Shown here piece by piece: positions 61,482-64,000 of a stretch of DNA of 64,000 nt. Position numbers and translations under genes: made by a program. The stretch lies in contig JAQGOE010000029.1 in NCBI GenBank assembly GCA_028293725.1, positions 62,001-126,000 of the forward strand, given 5' to 3'. Each line of letters starts with the position of its first letter. Position 1 is the stretch's first letter. The DNA is from Gammaproteobacteria bacterium (GTDB lineage: Bacteria > Pseudomonadota > Gammaproteobacteria > Steroidobacterales > Steroidobacteraceae). The notes under the pieces are model-generated. The model searched no databases. It worked only from the letters and a program-made list of their open reading frames with translations, and was not told the DNA's origin.

Positions 61482-62897
61482 ATGCAACAGCAGGAAACGT
61501 TCGACACCGTGATCCTGGGCAGCGGACAGGGCGGCAAGTTGCTGGCATGGCATCTGGCAAGATCCGGAAGAAAGGTGGCCGCCGTGGAACGCCGCTGGGT
61601 CGGAGGCTCCTGCCCCGCCGTCGCCTGTATGCCCAGTAAAAACGAGGTTTGGAGCGCGCGGGTGGCGCATTTAGTCCAACATGCCGGCGCATTCGGTACG
61701 ACGACCGGCCCGGCTCAGACTGACATGGAGAGGGTTCGCGAGCGCAAACAGAAGATGGTCGAACGCGAAATCGCCTTGCATCTGCAGGCCTACAGTAGCA
61801 GCGGCGCCGAGTTGATAATGGGTAGCGGCCGCCTCGTCGCCCCTAAAACAATCGAAGTTCATTTGAATTCCGGTGGCACGCGCATCCTGACGGCCGGACA
61901 AATTATCCTGAACCTGGGGACCCGTGCCGCGATTCCCAACGTACCGGGCATCGAGTCTGCCCGGGCGCTGACTCACATTGAGGCCCTGGAGCTCGACTAC
62001 GTACCCGCCCATTTGATCATCTTCGGCGGCGGATACGTGGCCATCGAGTTGGCACAAGCTTACCGGCGCCTCGGCAGCCGGGTGACGATTATCCAGGCCG
62101 AGCGCCAGTTGCTCGGGCGCGAAGACCCCGAAATCGCCGCCGAAGTACTGCGAATACTTACGGCTGAAGGTGTCGATGTGCTGTTGGGCTCCAATCCGAC
62201 TGGTGTGCGCGGCCGCTCGGGGGACGAAGTTTCTGTGACGGTACGGACCGGGCCGGGTGAGCAAAGAATTGAAGGCAGCGACCTGCTCGTCGCCGTCGGG
62301 CGGGTCCCGAACACCGCCGATATTGGGCTTGAACAAGCTGGGATTGCATTGGATGCGGGTGGTTACATTCGCGTCAACGAGCGGTTGGAGACGTCTGCAC
62401 CCGGAGTGTGGGCGCTGGGTGAATGTGCCGGCAGCCCACAGTTTACGCACGTTTCTATCGACGATTTCAGGATCGTGAGGGACAACCTGGCCGGCGGCAA
62501 CCGAAGTACGCGCAACCGACTGGTGCCACGCGTGCTGTTCACGGATCCGCCACTCGCCCACGTTGGACTCAGCGAAGGCGAAGCACAGCGCCTCGGTATC
62601 GCCGTACGAGTCGCGAGACTGCCGATGAGCAATGTGCTGCGTACTGAGGCCACGGACGAAACCCAAGGATTCATGAAAGTCCTGGTCGGGAGTGACGATC
62701 GAATCCTGGGTTTCACGATGATCGGCTCGGAGGCCGGAGAAGTCATGGCGGTCGTACAGACGGCGATGTTGGCCGACCTGCCTTATCCGAAACTTCGCGA
62801 CGCTGTTATAGCTCACCTGACGATGGCGGAAGGACTGGGCCCGCTTCTGTCGAATGTAGCGCAACCAACCGAAACCGGCGGCCTCGCCTCCCCCTAG
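61482..62897 (+). CDS. Flavoprotein disulfide oxidoreductase (lipoamide dehydrogenase/mercuric reductase fold)
   Basis: ATG at 61482 begins the FAD-binding motif TVILGSGQGGKLLAWHLA. The 471-residue protein has the redox-active pair in GGSCPAVACMPSKNE (Cys-x4-Cys), the NAD-binding motif IIFGGGYVAIELAQAYRRLG, the second FAD motif GVWALGECAG, and an interface domain ending AHLTMAEGLGPL, keeping the His and Glu of the active-site base pair. Proline and alanine between the cysteines separate it from true lipoamide dehydrogenase (usually CxNxGC), closer to mercuric-reductase-like proteins without a metal-binding N-terminal domain. It converges with the hydrolase gene, sharing four bases. It could reduce an unidentified disulfide or quinone. 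Confidence 0.88.
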   Translation: MQQQETFDTVILGSGQGGKLLAWHLARSGRKVAAVERRWVGGSCPAVACMPSKNEVWSARVAHLVQHAGAFGTTTGPAQTDMERVRERKQKMVEREIALHLQAYSSSGAELIMGSGRLVAPKTIEVHLNSGGTRILTAGQIILNLGTRAAIPNVPGIESARALTHIEALELDYVPAHLIIFGGGYVAIELAQAYRRLGSRVTIIQAERQLLGREDPEIAAEVLRILTAEGVDVLLGSNPTGVRGRSGDEVSVTVRTGPGEQRIEGSDLLVAVGRVPNTADIGLEQAGIALDAGGYIRVNERLETSAPGVWALGECAGSPQFTHVSIDDFRIVRDNLAGGNRSTRNRLVPRVLFTDPPLAHVGLSEGEAQRLGIAVRVARLPMSNVLRTEATDETQGFMKVLVGSDDRILGFTMIGSEAGEVMAVVQTAMLADLPYPKLRDAVIAHLTMAEGLGPLLSNVAQPTETGGLASP

Positions 62898-63586
62898 ACG
62901 TTCGCGACAGCGTCCAAAATAACTTCGACGACCACATTCGGAGCCGTCGCCAACGGCGTGTGATCGACCTTCTCGCTGCGAATACGCGCGCCCACACGCT
63001 CGGCCATGAACCGTTGTGTTTTCGGGTGGATCATACGGTCCTCCTCGGCAAGCAGATACCACGAGGGCAACTTCTTCCAGGCTGGGCGGGGCGCCTTTTC
63101 CTGAATGCAGGCGACGTTGATCGGGCGCTGTGTGGCCGCGAATAGTGCAGCCTGTTCAGGCGAGGCGTGTTGGGCGAACGCGGAGCCGAAGCCCTCATCG
63201 GGCATCCAGATCATGCCATGAGCATCGGGTGCCAATTGCGGCGCCTGGGGATGCGGCTGCTCGCGATAGAAGACCTCGGCCACGGTCTCTCCCTCCGCGG
63301 GTGTGAGAGCCGCAATAAAGACGAGGCCACGCACACGGTCATTAGTGCTGGCCGAGATCACCGCCCCCGCGTAGGCATGCGCACCCAGCACGACAGGACC
63401 TGTGGTGCGTTCCAGGACGCGCTCCAGCGCCTGCACGTCAGCCTGCAGAGAAGTGAGCGGAATCGGCGCGGCGATCACCCGTATGCCCCGGGCCTGCAGA
63501 GGCTTTATGACACTGTTCCAACTGGAGCCGTCGGCCCATGCACCATGGACCAACACCACACTGACGCCGTTGCTGGGTTGACTCAT
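62894..63586 (-). CDS. Alpha/beta hydrolase-fold protein with alanine replacing the nucleophilic serine
   Basis: The 230-residue protein has the oxyanion strand VVLVHGAWADGSSWNSVI and a nucleophile elbow that reads VLGAHAYAGAV. The residue normally Ser (GHSYGG) is Ala71, from the codon GCC. A cap segment (YREQPHPQAPQLAPDAHGMI) and the late acid and His motifs (YLLAEEDRMI, VDHTPLA) remain. Classic ester hydrolysis is therefore unlikely, yet the fold and its other motifs are intact. It is divergent from the CGNR-type regulator at 63791. Function is unknown; a lyase or binding role is possible. Confidence 0.82.
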   Translation of the reverse strand: MSQPSNGVSVVLVHGAWADGSSWNSVIKPLQARGIRVIAAPIPLTSLQADVQALERVLERTTGPVVLGAHAYAGAVISASTNDRVRGLVFIAALTPAEGETVAEVFYREQPHPQAPQLAPDAHGMIWMPDEGFGSAFAQHASPEQAALFAATQRPINVACIQEKAPRPAWKKLPSWYLLAEEDRMIHPKTQRFMAERVGARIRSEKVDHTPLATAPNVVVEVILDAVANV

Positions 63587-63790
63587 ACTATTAACCGTCC
63601 TGAGTAGTGAGTGGCCATCAAACTATCTATCCCGTCGTAACTTGTCAATTGTCGTTTATGAGGTTACTAATAGCCCGCCTGGCAATAAATGGTCCGCGGG
63701 GCCCCGGAGTGCGGCCGGATTGGCCCGAGAACAGGGGCTCCGACGCCGTTTCTGGTAACCTACTCACCCGATTTAGCGAGGTTATCGGAT

Positions 63791-64000
63791 TTGGTCATTG
63801 ATGCGCGCCCCCCACCGATATTCGTTGGCGACACGCGGGCGCTGGACTTCCTCAATTCGATCGCATCGCCGGTGGACACACCCGTTGAATGGCTGAGTTC
63901 GGGGACCGATCTGCTCGACTGGCTGGCTGTCGCGAAACTCGTTCCGCCCGAGGTGATGACCTCGATGCGACGCGCAGCCCTACCCGGAGAGTTGGATGCC
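63791..64000 (+). CDS. CGNR zinc-finger/ABATE-domain regulator, N-terminal part (cut by window end)
   Basis: An open frame runs to the right edge. TTG at 63791 with GAGG at 63778-63781 is the best start; no ATG or GTG fits. The sequence PPPIFVGDTRALDFLNSIAS, then PVDTPVEWLSSGTDLLDWLA, matches the N-terminal ABATE domain of the CGNR family, whose C-terminal zinc finger would lie beyond the window. Such proteins are presumed transcription regulators and often sit divergently from a hydrolase gene, as here. Confidence 0.65.
   Translation, partial: MVIDARPPPIFVGDTRALDFLNSIASPVDTPVEWLSSGTDLLDWLAVAKLVPPEVMTSMRRAALPGELDA

Noticed and set aside
61671..63062. 463-codon minus-strand frame over the flavin oxidoreductase and hydrolase genes
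   Set aside because: Both covered genes have strong motifs; the frame has low-complexity composition and no family pattern.

Overview
This 64 kb window is dense, GC-rich bacterial chromosome. It looks like a Gammaproteobacterium of the Xanthomonadales/Steroidobacter type; this is inferred from gene content only. The clues are several long TonB-dependent receptors with LacI-type operators, a GlyGly-CTERM exoprotease, an ECF sigma factor next to a serine/threonine kinase, a chaperone-usher fimbria, and no transposases, tRNAs or rRNAs. Many long antisense reading frames are by-products of the GC bias and were discarded. Both ends cut through genes: a beta-lactamase-fold lipoprotein on the left and a CGNR/ABATE regulator on the right.

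Layout. 0-7 kb: serine hydrolase fragment, a zinc-finger anti-sigma-like membrane protein, and a pilin-chaperone-usher-adhesin operon with a strong hairpin behind the pilin gene. 7-17.5 kb: small membrane protein, DEDDh exonuclease, L7/L12-C-domain protein, a very large modular secreted protease, two FtsX-type permeases without their ATPase, the broken tail of a molybdenum oxidoreductase gene, and two secreted proteins. 17.8-29.8 kb: a coherent catabolic regulon. It comprises TonB receptor, M24 enzyme, E1alpha, E1beta, aldehyde dehydrogenase and E2 in one operon, plus a DAACS symporter, a LacI regulator and a 3-hydroxyisobutyrate-type dehydrogenase. Three near-perfect palindromes sharing GCAAACGTTTGC (one with a single change) lie before the three promoters. 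29.8-43 kb: a GAF/PAS diguanylate cyclase, a beta-propeller secreted protein, a PagL-like protein, a LytS/LytTR two-component pair, a MacAB-like exporter with a YtrA-type GntR repressor, an acyl-CoA dehydrogenase and a DUF4242 protein. 43-48 kb: ECF sigma factor and a 1,500-residue kinase/cyclase-like/AAA/TPR regulator. 48-64 kb: methanethiol S-methyltransferase (mddA), a secreted protein, a TonB receptor, an amino-acid/amine scavenging cluster (permease, cysteine hydrolase, N-formylglutamate amidohydrolase, glutamine-synthetase-like ligase, Cys/Met-metabolism PLP enzyme), a second long TonB receptor, a flavin disulfide oxidoreductase, and an alpha/beta hydrolase lacking the nucleophilic serine.

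The best candidate for a system not yet described is the LacI-governed 17.8-29.8 kb regulon. Its genes make a complete logic of outer-membrane uptake, inner-membrane uptake, hydrolysis or lyase step, dehydrogenation and oxidative decarboxylation. Two of its proteins, the M24 enzyme and the symporter, have changed at conserved ligand positions, so the substrate is probably not the usual one. The second candidate is the 50-61 kb scavenging cluster.
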